64,000 nt of DNA, taken from Paraspadella gotoi (lineage: Eukaryota; Chaetognatha). A model generated the notes under the pieces. The model was not told the origin of the DNA and ran no database searches. It worked only from the letters and a program-made list of their open reading frames with translations. The stretch covers positions 3,193,061 to 3,257,060 of the forward strand of contig CM119271.1 in assembly GCA_051294375.1 (NCBI GenBank), written 5' to 3'. Positions 10,000-22,137 of this stretch are shown here, one piece after another. The position numbers were made by a program, and so were the translations under genes. The stretch's first letter is position 1, and every line of letters starts with the position of its first letter.

Positions 10000-12900
10000 T
10001 TAGAAAAACTTATATGTCATGAAATCCGGGATTAAAATTAAACTAAACTAATAATTCTACATTCAACAATTAAATCTAAACTAAACTAAAATCAGTCCAG
10101 AAGCAGCAGCAGCAGAGCGGCAGATCATAACCTTGATCCGCGTGAGGAGTCAAAGAGGGAGCTACGCATAAGGGACGGGTCCTCGAGGCCGCCTCGCCGA
10201 GACGACGTCCGATTAGAGCCATCGAGCATATGGATGGCACATCGCCGGGATGATCTGTCTTCGTCGCCCAAAAGCCCGGCGACAAGGAGTCTTCACCTAC
10301 TTGGAGTCAGCGTTTAAACGTCTCAAAAGCTAGAACTTATGGTAAAGCGCGTCGTCTCAATCGTCCTTGCGAGATTGATTCGGCCAAAGGTTATGGTTCA
10401 AGGACTTAGAAACTGCAGAGAAAAGAGTGTATAGCGATAGAGAGAGAGAAAGACGAAACGAATATAGAAATACGAGATGGAGAGAGCAAAACGAGGCTGG
10501 ATAAAGAGGATGAGCTCAAAGAAAAGTTGAGAGAAATTCGAAACGGAACTGAAGAAGAATATATGAAGGTGGAGGAAGGCAGAGAGAATGGAAGTTAAGA
10601 GTGGCAGAACGTGATGACAAAATGAAAGAAAGGAGAGAGCAGAGAGGGAGAGGCTTAACGAACTAAGTGGAGACAGATTGGAAGGCGGAATGTATGAAGG
10701 TGTCTCAAGCGAAAAGTGAGTGCATTGGAGTGGGAGCGACGCAATGAGTGATCGCCCGAATCCGCCATGGATTCACAAGGAAACCTCTGCCGGAAAAGAA
10801 AATGGTGGCGCCAATCCCGAATACACCGCGCGCTGCATGAAGAAACGATAAAGAAGCTGAGGCTGTTGCGTGAGAAGCCTGTCACGATGCTGTTCTGCAG
10901 AAGATGTTGCTTGCTAAAGAAGATGCTGCTAAAGACGCTGCTGCTGAGAATGCGCGATTGAGAAAGGCATTGCTGTAGAAGTTACTGGGCTAAAGAAGGC
11001 TGCTTGCTAAAGAAGTCGCTGCTGAAGAATTTTCTGAAAAAGATGCTGCTGATGAAAGAGTTTGTCTGCCAAAGAAGTTTCAATGAAGTTGCGGAAAAGG
11101 ATGAGGAAAAGTTGTGGAAAGAGGTTGCGGAAAAGAGTTGCGAAAGAAGTTGGCGGTATAAGGATGCGGAAAAAGTTGTGAAGTTGTGGGAAGAAACTGT
11201 CAAAGGAGAAACTGAGGAGAGATCGAATCGCCCCGCTCACATTGCCGCCTGTAATCGGGAAGACGTTGTGGAGAAATTGCCGTTGAAATGCCATTGTTGA
11301 ACCCGCCGATTGCTGGCCATTTGCTGGGCGGCGTGCTATCATTTGTGTGGAGGAAAATTTTTTTGCAATTCAATCCCTTTTGAGCTTAACGTTCAGCTGT
11401 TGAGTGTTGAGGCTTTGCTGTAAACTCAATCTCATGGGACATGTTGCTGTTGTGTCAGCATTAAAGGTCATTCAACATGAAGAGCGTCGGGGAAGCCTCC
11501 ACCCGCTGCTTTCATTGTATAATTTCTATAAATCGCTCGTATGAAATAAGGAGAATCAATAAGATGGAAATGTATAAGATTACGGTTTATGACACTACGG
11601 TTTTGATCCAACTTAGTATCAACGACTCTTCACTACAGTTTAAATCGCCTCTAGCTTAGTAGATAAAGAGAAGAATGACGAGTTTAAATGATGGAACGCA
11701 ATGATTATATGAACATTGCCTAGGGCTAACCAAGATCAGTCTTCAATGAAAATATTGAAAAATGAAAAAAAAAGAAAAAAAAGTTTTAGCAATCTGGCTA
11801 GCTTGGTCTCACATTCCATACTTGCTAATAATTGATAAAATATTGAAGCATATCGATTATGATGCTCGTTCCTAAAGAAAAGAAAAAAAGACGAGAAGGA
11901 GAAGGAATCGCCTTTAACTTACTGCTTGAGCAGCTGACAAAAGTTGGAGGTAGAGACTAAAATTTTTTGTTTGACTAGACTCCACATTCAGAGGATTAAG
12001 GGTGTGAGAGAAATATTCTGGAGTGAAAGGAACTCTGGAATGTGTTTAAAAATTAACGAACACATTCAAGAAGGCTTGGATGTGTATGCCATGGAGCATG
12101 AGTTTGAGAGGACCTATGAGAGGAAAAGTAAAGGTCTTCTTTGGCTCAGAGAGACGACGATGAAAGACAACAGTGGAGTTGTTGTCTAAACAAATGCAAC
12201 CATTTTTATTAAGTTTGTGGACGGCAGGTTGACCTTTTCACTGTTATAAAAGAAGTTAAAATGAGAGAAGCAATGAGAAGATAGATGGGGCTGTTTATAG
12301 ATTTGTTTTATCTCGTTTTGGTGCCCAGCAATTAAATCACTGAAATTAACACGAAGTTTTAAGACGGAAGTTATAGAAAGTTTGAATGAGGCTTGAACAA
12401 ACGTTTTGAAAAAGACGTGAAACTGAAGTGAGCAAGTTTTGAGACAAATTTATTAAATTTGATCGTCTGCTGATACAGTGATATTAACTAAAACAAATTG
12501 ATTAATCTTGTGAAACAAGAGGGGGGAGGAAATTCAAGAAAGAACTTTCAAATGGTGATCATTTTCCCAAACATCGCACCCTCACTCTTTCTGTGAACCT
12601 CGCATGGCACGAAGTAACACCCCCAGACAAGATGATCGACGCAAAAGGAGAAAGACATCGAAAATCCGGGGCCCATGAACGGCCACGGGGGGAGCGGCAA
12701 TAAGCAGGGCATCATCAAGGAGACGATGCCGGTTGCCAGCAAAAATCGTCAAGACAGGGGTCAAGGAGACGACGCGTGGGCGCCAAGACAACGCAGATCG
12801 ACGCCGTGAGTCGGTGGCGCTTCGGGATGCCGACGGGGGGAGTTTGGCGCTCATCAAATTTTCGAGCCAACTGAGTTGGCTGGGGTTCAAAGGAGATGCC

Positions 12901-13075
12901 AAGGAGACCGTCAGCTTACTTCACAAGGGTCGTCAAGCGAGCCGACTCATGGGGATAAAAAACTCGGTTGCATCTGAGTGGACAAAAATTTGCAGACGGG
13001 CTTTACTGCACAGGACGAAGAGCAGCGGTGCGGACGACCTCTTATTGTATTAGTGTCCGTGTACGTACAGGGGAG

Positions 13076-13401
13076 TGTTAAGAGAGGTCGTGCGCGCGTG
13101 AAATCTGGCGTCGTAACGTAAACAAATGATTTTTGCTTAGCGTTCGTCAAGGATTTAGAAAGGTGATACTGAGTTTGAAACGCGCCAGGATTCAAACGCT
13201 GCGGCAAGAAGATTAATAATTTTTCACACTCCCCGGAGATGCCTACTAAGTATGTTATTGACATGAAACTTATGAGAAATATGTTTGTTATGTTTATTAT
13301 GTTACTGAAGGTTTTTAACTCTACACTACATCACCGTTATCAACATGGGCGTTCTGAGTCAGGGAAATTCTAGTGCTGAGGCTATGAACAATACTAAATA
13401 T
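13076..13401 (+). repeat. Right long terminal repeat of the 9.65-13.4 kb element
   Basis: Partner of 9650-9999. It is about 25 bp shorter, mostly through scattered one-base differences in length. No polypurine tract of convincing length precedes it. Confidence 0.65.
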
Positions 13402-13632
13402 CCACATTTAAGTTTTGCCTGCGATATTTCCAATTATGAACAAATAATTTTGTTTTCAGAAATTACAAGGATGTAACTTTTCCGCTTAGTCACCTAAACC
13501 TCACTTCTTGTCGATTCTAGTCAAAAAAACTGTTCTAAACTTTTATTTATGAGATTTTTTTTTATATATAAAAACCCGACCTCGTAATCTCGAATGGAGC
13601 CCGACTCTCTAATCTTTGAATCGAAACGAACC

Positions 13633-13663
<31 letters not shown>

Positions 13664-13719
13664 AAGCGGCTCCTTCCGTTTTCACGGAGCCGAGATCAAA
13701 CTCGCGCTTTTCTCATCGG
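13402..13719. other. Promoter-proximal region of the CLC gene
   Basis: AT-rich sequence with a run of about 30 A near 13,630. No coding exon is seen before the ATG at 13,720 and no promoter motif is recognised. Confidence 0.4.
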
Positions 13720-16700
13720 ATGGACGAAGAGTCATCCTCCATACCCCTGCGATGTACTCAAAATGGGTAAGGTCTTTAAATATTCCTATCTTTTTAACTT
13801 CTCCACGCCCAACATTCCTCCTCCTCGTAGTAAAAGAATGACTCTCCGTCACAATTACCAAAGCCTCAACGGAGGCGCTGACGACCACGTGGGTCCCCAC
13901 TCGGACGACGAGATGCTCGACGTGACCACCACCACCCCCTCCGCCGAGAGGCGCGACAGGTGCTCGGGAGGTCAAGGGGATTGGCGAGCCTGGTGACGTT
14001 TTGTGTTTGGGATGGATTAAATAGGAACTTAAACGATTTCTAATGAATAATGTCGCATGCCCATCCTATCGTTTTTTCAATGCTCTTCCTCTCTTCTTCA
14101 GGATTGCTAACAGCGGTGGCGGTGGCGGCGGTCTCGTCGATTCGGACAAGGACATTCCCGAAGATCTTTACGGTGAATGCCGGTTTAAGGTGGATTCTTG
14201 AATTCCTTATTTTTTCGATTTTTTTCTCCCTCGATTTCTTAATATTTTCCTGTTCATAATCTTTTGTTTATTCGATCCTGGGTTTAACAGCCGAAATGGA
14301 CCTCGAAAGTACACAGATGTCCGATTATTATTGGCCAGGTTTTTGTTTGTTTCATTGCGTTGTTCCGTTTTATTTTTTTTGTTTTCAAGCCTTTCCACAG
14401 AAGAATGAATTCCCCCCCACAGTTAATGGGGCCTCGTCATATTTTCCGATCAAACAATCGAAAGAAAAATTAATGAGAAAAAAAATGATAAAAATAATGA
14501 GAAACGAATTATGTCAGAAATTTTAACGTCAATTCGATTTGCCTCATAACATCGGTGATTCTTTTTAGTTATTAAAACTGAACCAAGCACGGCTCCTTTC
14601 CCAGTCTTTTTAATTCCGGTTTAAATCTCATTCCCCTAACCCTTTCTCAACTTGGAAAGGAACATACGNNNNNNNNNNNNNNNNNNNNACCCTTTCTCAA
14701 CTTCGAAAGGAACATACGAGGATTTTCACACGATCGACTGGCAACGCGACGTGATACGCGATCGACTGCGGCACCGGATCATCTGGCGTCGCAAGGGCGA
14801 CTCGATCCGCGCTGCGTTGCGCTGCCTCTTCGACTCCCTCTCGGCCTGGGTCTGCGTCTCTGTCGTCGCCATCGTTGCTGGTTCGTTGGATTGATCGATT
14901 GATTTTGATTCATTCCAAGTGCTGCCCCAATCCCACCTCCACCCTTTCCCCAGGCACCGTCGCCGGAATCATCGACATCGGCACCACCTGGCTCTCCGAT
15001 CTGAAGAGCGGCATCTGCCCCTCCGCCTTCTGGCTCAACCGCGCCGGGTGTTGCTGGTCCTACAACGACACCGTCGTCGACGACTACGAATCCCTCTGCC
15101 CCGACTGGAAGACTTGGCCGGACGTATGGGGCTACGTCGGCTCGAGTCGTTCGCCGAGGTCCGACGCCGCCGCCTACACCATCTCCTTCATCATGTACGC
15201 GGCGATGGCGCTCATTTTTGGCGCCACTTCCGCCCTCCTCGTCCGCGTCTTTGCCCCTTACGCTTGCGGGTCTGGGATTCCCGAAATCAAGACCATTTTG
15301 TCCGGGTTCATCATTCGCGGGTGAGGATCCGAGGAAAGGTTTCGTGATTCTCGCGGCGATTTTTACTCTTCGCGTTTGTCTCCAGCTACCTCGGCAAGTG
15401 GACCCTTGTCATCAAGTCCATAGCGCTTATGCTCGCCGTCGCTTCGGGACTCTCCCTTGGCAAGGAAGGTCCTTTGGTGCACGTCGCTTGTTGCATCGGA
15501 AATATACTCGCCTATATCTTTCCCAAATACGGTTAGCGCCTTGGACCAAGGGGTTCATATTATATTAATAATATATATTTCCCATGTAAATATAATATTG
15601 TTATATAATTTTAAACAGGAAGAAACGAAGCGAAGAAAAGGGAGATTTTGTCGGCCGCGGCGGCGGCCGGCGTCAGCGTTGCCTTCGGCGCCCCCGTCGG
15701 TGAGAGAGAAAAGAGAAGAAAAGGAAAAGAAAACAGATGGGGAGAGGGGAGGAAAGAAAAAGAAAAGTATCTAATAAAAGTAAAAAGAAAAATGGGGAGG
15801 AAGGAAAGAAAGGAAGAAGAAATCAAGAAATGAGAGATGAGAGATTAATTGGCAATCGGGAAGAAAATAATAAAACCTTGTGGACGAACAACTACAACAC
15901 GCAACCTCGGTCAAACCGTTGATCTTACTCACAACCTTGCGTCCACAACCTCTTTTTTTTTCTCACAAAAAGGCGGAGTTCTTTTCTCCCTGGAGGAAGT
16001 CTCCTATTATTTCCCCCTGAAAACTTTGTGGCGAAGTTTTTTCTGCGCGCTGGTCGCCGCCTTCGTCCTTCGCTCCATCAACCCTTTCAACGATGAACAG
16101 GTTTCGCGACATTGTGGAGGACGAAAAAAGCCCTTTCAAATATTAAATATGATTAATATTAAATATTTTATATTTTTTCCCCCCAGGCCGTGATGTTTTT
16201 CATAAGCTATAACGATCCCTGGTACCTCTTCGAACTCATTCCCTTCGTGCTCATCGGCATCTTCGGCGGCGTCTGGGGCGCCATCTTCATCAAGGCCAAC
16301 ATCTTTTGGTGCCGCGTGAGGAAAAACACCATTTTGGGTGAGCGAGGGGGTTGGCGTTGTGAAATTACGAGTTAATTCTTGTGAAAAATTGAAATAACAT
16401 TTGTCTCGTTGATTAATTTGTTGTGAAATAAAGATTTTTAATGATCGTTGCAACGGTTGCAAGGTTTGACCCTTCTTGTCATGGAATTCGATCGATGTTG
16501 TTTGAATCCTCGCTTTCAGTTCCGGGGCTACACTTCTTGTTAAGTTCCCACTCCCTCTTTTTTCACACTCTTTCACCTCACCCCCTCCCCTCCAAAAAAA
16601 AAAATCAGGCAAAAGCCCCATCCTCGAAGTTCTCGGACTCGTAGCCTTGACGACGGTGTTCGCCTATCACATCCCTTTCACCCGGATGTCCGGCTCTGAA

Positions 16701-17889
16701 CTGATCAGCCTTCTCTTCGGCGAGTGCGACGCCCTCAACGAGAGTCAATCGCCGCTCTGCGACTTTGTCTTCGCCGAAAACGGAACCGGGGTCGGCGCCC
16801 ATGCCGGTGAGAAAGGAGGAGGAAGAAGAAGAAATGGAAGATGTAATAGCCTTCGACTGTTCGTTGATTTATTCAGTTTGGAAATCTACTTAGTCTTCGT
16901 CGCTGATTCTGTGATCGATCCGCGTCGTCAAAATAGAAAAAAGATATAAGGAGGAAACGCAGAAAATAATAAGAATCTCCGCAAAAATAATCCTTCACAG
17001 GCAACGCTGGTCCCGGCGTCCACAAAGCCATGTGGCAACTGTCGTTGGCTCTCATCTTCAAATGCGTCATCACCATTTTTACTTTCGGCGTGAAAACTCC
17101 CGCTGGACTCTTCATTCCGTCCATGGCCGTCGGTAAGATGCCCGCTGGTCTTTGATTTTTAAGCCGCTCTAACCCCACATCCTTCTGCTCCCCTCCCTCA
17201 TCTCAGGCGCCATCGTGGGTCGCATGGTCGGCGTCGGCGTCAACCAGCTCGTCTACACCTTCCCCGACTGGTACATCTTCCGCGCGGACTGCGCCAACCT
17301 GGAGGGGCAGCAGGTCTGCATCACCCCCGGCGTCTACGCGTTGGTCGGCGCCGCGGCGGCGCTGGGCGGCGTCACGCGGATGACCATCTCCCTCGTCGTC
17401 ATAATGTTCGAGCTCACGGGCGGCCTGACCTACATCATCCCCATCATGATGGCCTGCATGACGGCCAAGTGGGTGGGCGACGCCTTCGGAAAACGCGGCA
17501 TCTACGACGCTCACATCGAACTCAATCAATATCCTTACCTCGACAGCAAGAACTCCTTCGAGCACGCCACGCTGTCGGGTGAGTTTTTTCCAGTCGCTCC
17601 GGACGGAAAATTATTTAGGAAGACGGATGGATCATGTGTTTTTAGTTTTTCTCTTCATTTAATTTAGTTTAACGATTATGGAATTTACGATTTTGATTTC
17701 ATTTTTTTTGGTGTTTCTTATTCCTCACGTGACCCTTTGCCTTTTCCACTCAGGTCACGTGATGCGACCGAAGCCGGGAACCAACGAGCCTCCCTTGGTC
17801 GTCATCAAGCAAGAGGGAATGACCGTCCGCAACGTCAAGCTCATCCTGAGACAGAGCACTTACAACGGGTTTCCGGGTGAGTCGTCGTA

Positions 17890-17924
<35 letters not shown>

Positions 17925-18601
17925 GAGAATCTATAAACCTTTCCCAAATTTATCCATTTCTTCTTTTTCTTCTTCTTCTTCTTTCCTGTTGTCAGTGGTT
18001 GTGTCCGAAGAGTCCCAGTATCTCGTCGGCTTCGTCGCCCGCAAAGATTTGGCGGCGGCGATCGAGAACGCGGAGCGCGAAGAAGGCGACGCGGACGAGG
18101 CCGTCGTCTCCTTCACCGACGCCACGCCGGCCATTTCTATGCCGTCGGAGGGTGAGGGGCGGTGGGGAATTAGAGTGGGATTCCTGGGGTTGTGGCTTGT
18201 ACGGATGGTTCTTGGTGGGGGTCATGAGAGATTATCAAACATTACTCGTCTCTAATGATGAACGAAAATTCGGGTTGGTCAAGATTCAAATTCAAATCTT
18301 TCCTAAATACTAATAGGTCGGTTCTTGCGCCTTCGCCGCATATTAGACCTGGCCCCAATCACCATCACGGACCAAACCCCCATGGAGACCGTGGTGGACA
18401 TGTTCACCAAACTCGGCCTGCGACAGCTGCTGGTCACCCACAATGGGCGCCTTCTAGGTCAGTTTTTGTTCAAATTTGTTAAAGCTATTTTAAAAAAACT
18501 AATTCATTTTCTAATTTTACGCCTTTTTTTTTTCAGGCATCGTCACGAAAAAAGACGTGCTGAATCACATTCAAGCCATGAAGAGCATGGTCTATCGCTG
18601 A
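13720..18601 (+). CDS. CLCN3/4/5-like: CLC-3/4/5-type chloride/proton exchanger, 841 aa, complete
   Basis: Seventeen exons join in one frame: 13720-13766, 13831-13959, 14102-14172, 14291-14338, 14710-14880, 14954-15320, 15386-15531, 15619-15699, 15973-16100, 16187-16337, 16609-16806, 17001-17132, 17207-17578, 17754-17876, 17996-18151, 18317-18457 and 18537-18601. All introns are GT-AG. Family signatures seen: YEDFHTIDW before the first helix, [18 protein letters not shown] with the gating glutamate (about Glu305), and [10 protein letters not shown] with the proton glutamate (about Glu362). Both glutamates are kept, so 2Cl-/H+ exchange is expected rather than channel activity. Two cytoplasmic CBS domains follow (about residues 680-775 and 785-841). 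The vertebrate relatives act in endosomes and lysosomes. An N gap lies in intron 4 and does not touch coding sequence. The first ATG is chosen because exon 1 joins exon 2 in frame. Confidence 0.95.
14669..14688. other. Assembly gap (20 N) with the same 30 bases on both sides
   Basis: The ~30 bases before the gap are repeated after it with one mismatch (CAACTTGG versus CAACTTCG, each followed by AAAGGAACATACG). The gap is therefore probably an unmerged contig overlap and not missing DNA. It sits just upstream of CLC exon 5. Confidence 0.9.
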
Positions 18602-18634
18602 AGCGTTTCGATAAGCAAGATGTGATTATTAATT

Positions 18635-18640
18635 AATAAA
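18635..18640 (+). terminator. Polyadenylation signal AATAAA of the CLC gene
   Basis: Canonical hexamer 34 bp after the stop codon of the CLC gene, followed by AT-rich DNA. Confidence 0.6.
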
Positions 18641-20240
18641 ACCAAAAGCGAAAGAAATTTACCCTTGATATTTGATAAATAACTAAGGCCTTCGCAACCA
18701 CATTTTTTCCTAAAATCTCGACTTGGTGAATGGAAACGTTAAGGGACCGTTCAAAGCTTTTTTCACCTCTGCAAAACCTCCATCTCTATTTTTTTTTATT
18801 ACATTGCCTTATTTTACGATTCGATAGAGAGATAATTTTATTTTTTAAGCGCCGTATTTTGCACCGTATTTAAAAACAAATTTTTGTTCTTTGTCATCGA
18901 GCGTTTTTGAAATTCTAAAATACATCTTAACTACTTGTTACCGGGTTTTTCAATATAAACAGTAGATGTTAGACAGAGATAACTGAACAGTGAACACATG
19001 CGTTGCACATATGTAGAATCGTACGTGTCACAATTATGATGAATAAATCTATTTTTAGATATCATGATTGATATCATGATTGAAGATGACAGGAAGAGGA
19101 AAAGAGGAATGGAGGTCTTAAATTTGTAAGGGTGAGAATCAAAGAAAAAGGATTAATACAATTGCAAAGAATAATAATTCATTAGAGCGTTGAAAAAATA
19201 CAAAAATAAACAAATCAAGTGAGGTACATAGCTATTTTAGTGTAAGGTATCTGTAGAATTCATGGTGATGACCATTTTTTTGTATAATTTTACTTTCTTG
19301 TCGAAAATAAGGGTTTTTTAATGTATATATATTAAAACCATTAATAAGTTATGGTAAATCAAATTATTAAAATTTTATAAATTTATATAGCTTTTGAAAA
19401 TATAAAAATAATGATTTATAAAAATATTTGTAATTTTATTTCTAAAATTTTATGTTTTATAAAAAGTTAGTTTAACTATATTTATTAATAATTATTGTGT
19501 AAAATTGCTAAGTTAAAAAAATAAGTAATTTCAAAATTTTTTCAATGGATTTTTCATTCTTTGCAAAAGTTGATATAAGAAAATACTAATTTTATATCAA
19601 AAATTATGTCATTAAGTTGGTCAAAATTCAGAAAAACTATAATTTAAGCCAAAAATTAAAAAATTAAAAAAAATAATAGTTGTTAATTTTTAACCCTACT
19701 TAATGAAAGAATTTTTTAAAATGTGATTTATATTTTCTTATATCAACTTTTGGTAAGGAATCAAATCTGGTTTTAAATTTTAAAAATTTTTATTTTTTCA
19801 CTTAGCTTTATTTTTTATTATTAATTTAATTAATAAAATATAGCTAACAAACTATCTAAAATATAAAAATTGTAATAAACTTTACCAAATATTTATATGG
19901 GTCTTATTTTCATAATTATGTAAGTTAAATATGGCTTTTATAAAATCTTAATAATTTGAGTTCCTTTATACTCTACAAATTTTTTACTCCTTTTAAAGCA
20001 CTTTATAATGCTGGCGAAAAATAGCGCGCACATTATCGGACAAAGAAGATAGAAACTAATACAAACAAAATGGTTATCATCATCGGAATTCTACAGACTT
20101 TATTACACTAAAATAGCTATGTACCTCACTTGATTTGTTTATATTTCGTTATTTTTCCAACGCCCTATTAATCATAATAAAAATGAAGTTTCATTAATCG
20201 AATCATGAATGTGGATAATGTTGAGGTAGTATTTCATACC
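18641..20240. other. 3' flank of the CLC gene, AT-rich, holding a MITE
   Basis: Apart from the MITE listed separately I see no gene here. The parts outside the MITE are conserved in the right arm (23,100-23,700). Confidence 0.5.
19183..20167. mobile_element. hAT-like MITE, 985 bp, present only in the left arm
   Basis: Terminal inverted repeats of about 60 bp: the left end reads TAGAGCGTTGAAAAA and the right end, reverse complemented, TAGGGCGTTGGAAAAA. Both continue with CAAATCAAGTGAGGTACATA. Flanks are TAATTCAT and TTAATCAT, a near-perfect 8-bp duplication. The empty site is preserved in the right arm near 23,140. An 8-bp duplication and TAG-starting ends fit the hAT superfamily. The interior is very AT-rich and non-coding, so the element is non-autonomous. 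Confidence 0.75.
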
Positions 20241-20455
20241 CCGTTACTCGTCCGAGAAATCAGCAGCACCTATGGCGCCGGAGGTAGCACGAGCTCCTCC
20301 CAACCCAAAAGACTCGGATTCGCGCCCTGCTGATTCACACAAGTAAAAGCGGGACGGAGCTTCCCACCTGTAGTGAGGGACTACAGCCGATCCGAAGTTC
20401 GGGACCTTGTGTGCAACGGACGGTGAACTGATCGCGGCATCGTCTTCCACTAAGT
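20241..20455 (-). other. Conserved GC-rich block, possible terminal coding exon (left copy)
   Basis: A 215-bp GC-rich island in AT-rich DNA. On the minus strand an AG acceptor (TTAACTTAG) is followed by an open frame beginning EDDAAISSPSVAHK and ending AIGAADFSDE before a stop. The matching block in the right arm (22,862-23,080, + strand) is almost identical but breaks frame in places. No domain recognised. It may be the last exon of an unrecognised gene, or a SINE or other repeat: a weak B-box-like GCGCGAATCC is present. Confidence 0.3.
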
Positions 20456-21164
20456 TAACATAAAATTCAATTGCTTATTAAACAGCTGAAACGGTATTAT
20501 ACACGGGCACACTTCGCGTTTGACTCTCAAAATTTCTTATCCGGGAAAAAGTGACGTTGCTTCGCTGAGGACAAAAGCCTCCGAATCGATTTTGAAAAGA
20601 GAGACGGGGAACAGATGAAAAATATAAGGGCGAAGAGACGGGATTATATAGGATGGATGAGCAAGAGACGGGTTAACCGTAAAAGATGGAAGGACAGATG
20701 TTGGATAGATTATGGAATAGACGGGGAACAGATGGTGTGACATTAAGGTTGTGACATAATCGTGACATAATCGTTCAATTAAAACGATTTCAAATCCTTA
20801 ACCTGGACGCGGTATCTCTGATTGATCAAATTTATAAATCTCATGCTCAAGACTCGACTGAAACTCGCTTTGGAAATGCGTTGTCCATTTAGTGTAAAAA
20901 AAACAAACTATAAACAACCGGGTAAAATTCATAATTTAACAAATTAACCAGAAATGTTCGTTTAGTCCGCGAGGTTGAACTCTCTCCGGATTTCGTTTCA
21001 ATCCGGAAATTTTTCTTTAAATTTTTTTTTCACTTTTTATCTTTTTTTCTGGAAAAATTCCTGTAAAGAGAAAAAGATTTACATCTCGAATTCATTTTCT
21101 AAGATGAGGGATAGTGTATTTCCAGGCGGCGGGGGTAGGATTGCTTGCCTGCTTGCTAGTTTTT

Positions 21165-21270
21165 TTTCTCTTTTTTCTCTCTCTCTCTCTCTGCTCTCTC
21201 TCTCTCTCTCTCTCTGCTCTCTTTTCAGCAGAGTGAGAGGGAGAGAGAGAGCTCTCTCTGTCTCTCCCTC
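21165..21270. repeat. CT/GA-rich low-complexity tract (left arm)
   Basis: Dense CTCTCT and GAGAGA runs, mirrored at about 22,045-22,150 in the right arm. Open frames here are artefacts of the simple repeat. Confidence 0.8.
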
Positions 21271-21576
21271 TCACACCAGGCTCGAGTCACGAAAAAACAG
21301 CTTCGAGTCCAAACTTTTCAACCCTTTCTCGCGACTTTGGAGATTCGATGATAACCCGGGGTGACTCATCTCCAAACTCGCCCAACACCCCGTGACCCGA
21401 CAGTTCTTCGCGCATCGAGAGAATCGCGAAAAGATGCGTGGGATAATCTTCTTCTTCCTCGCATTTCGACTCTCTCTCTCTCTCTCTCTTTCTTTCTTCG
21501 CGATTTTTCAAATTTTGCGTGATTTTTTTCTTTCGCGTGGGCGTTGGACTGAAGTGATGAAACTAAAAAAAAATAA

Positions 21577-21601
21577 NNNNNNNNNNNNNNNNNNNNNNNN
21601 N
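21577..21601. other. Assembly gap (25 N) in the spacer of the inverted repeat
   Basis: The gap begins exactly where the left arm ends. About 120 bp of unique sequence separate it from the right arm. The junction between the two arms is therefore not supported by continuous sequence. Confidence 0.95.
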
Positions 21602-21803
21602 GTCTACTTCGCTCCGAATGAGTCACGCCCTTTGTTTACGTTTTAAAAATATAAAATCGGAAAAAAAGTTTCTCTCTTCCGCCAACGACTGTTGATAAGA
21701 GAAGCTGAAGATTCTGGACTTTTATTTATTTTTTTTAGTTTCATCACTTCAGTCCAACGCCCACGCGAAAGAAAAAAATCACGCAAAATTTGAAAAAATC
21801 GCG

Positions 21804-21843
<40 letters not shown>

Positions 21844-22100
21844 AAGGTCGAAATGCGAGGAAGAAGAAGATTATCCCACGCATCTTTTCGCGATTCTCTC
21901 GATGCGCGAAGAACTGTCGGGTCACGGGGTGTTGGGCGAGTTTGGGATTCGATGATACCGGGGTGATCATCGAATCTCCAAAGTCGCGAGAAAGGGTTGA
22001 AAAGTTTGGACTCGAAGCTGTTTTTTCGTGACTCGAGCCTGGTGTGAGAGGGAGAGACAGAGAGAGCTCTCTCTCTCCCTCTCACTCTGCTGAAAAGAGA

Positions 22101-22137
<37 letters not shown>

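Larger units (their letters stand above)
9650..13401 (+). mobile_element. LTR-flanked retroelement (decayed or non-autonomous) with Gag-like interior
   Basis: Two direct repeats of about 330-350 bp, both starting TGTTAAGA and ending near ACTAAATAT, bound a 3-kb interior. The five bases outside each end are similar (CCAGA and CCACA), a possible target duplication. The interior has coding-like pieces in shifting frames. Near 10,100-10,310 there is a charged Ser/Arg-rich stretch. Around 10,880-11,270 there is an Ala/Glu/Lys-rich coiled-coil stretch (LAKEDAAKDAAAENARL, then FNEVAEKDEEKLWKEVAEK), typical of Gag-like proteins. I find no reverse transcriptase, integrase or protease motif. The two repeats differ mainly by one-base indels, which points to consensus errors as much as to age. 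Strand is taken from the coiled-coil reading frame. Confidence 0.5.
15112..21576 (+). repeat. Left arm of the giant inverted repeat
   Basis: From inside CLC exon 6 to the N gap, this stretch reappears in reverse complement at 21,725-29,662. The match covers CLC exons 6-17, their introns, the 3' flank, the conserved GC-rich block near 20.3 kb and the GA/CT-rich zone near 21.2 kb. The left arm carries a 985-bp MITE (19,183-20,167) that the right arm lacks. Confidence 0.9.

Noticed and set aside
20537-20743. 68-codon frame repeated in both arms (MSHHLFPVYS...)
   Set aside because: Contains duplicated CTGTTCCCCGTCT motifs and no coding bias; conserved only because it lies in the duplicated arm.
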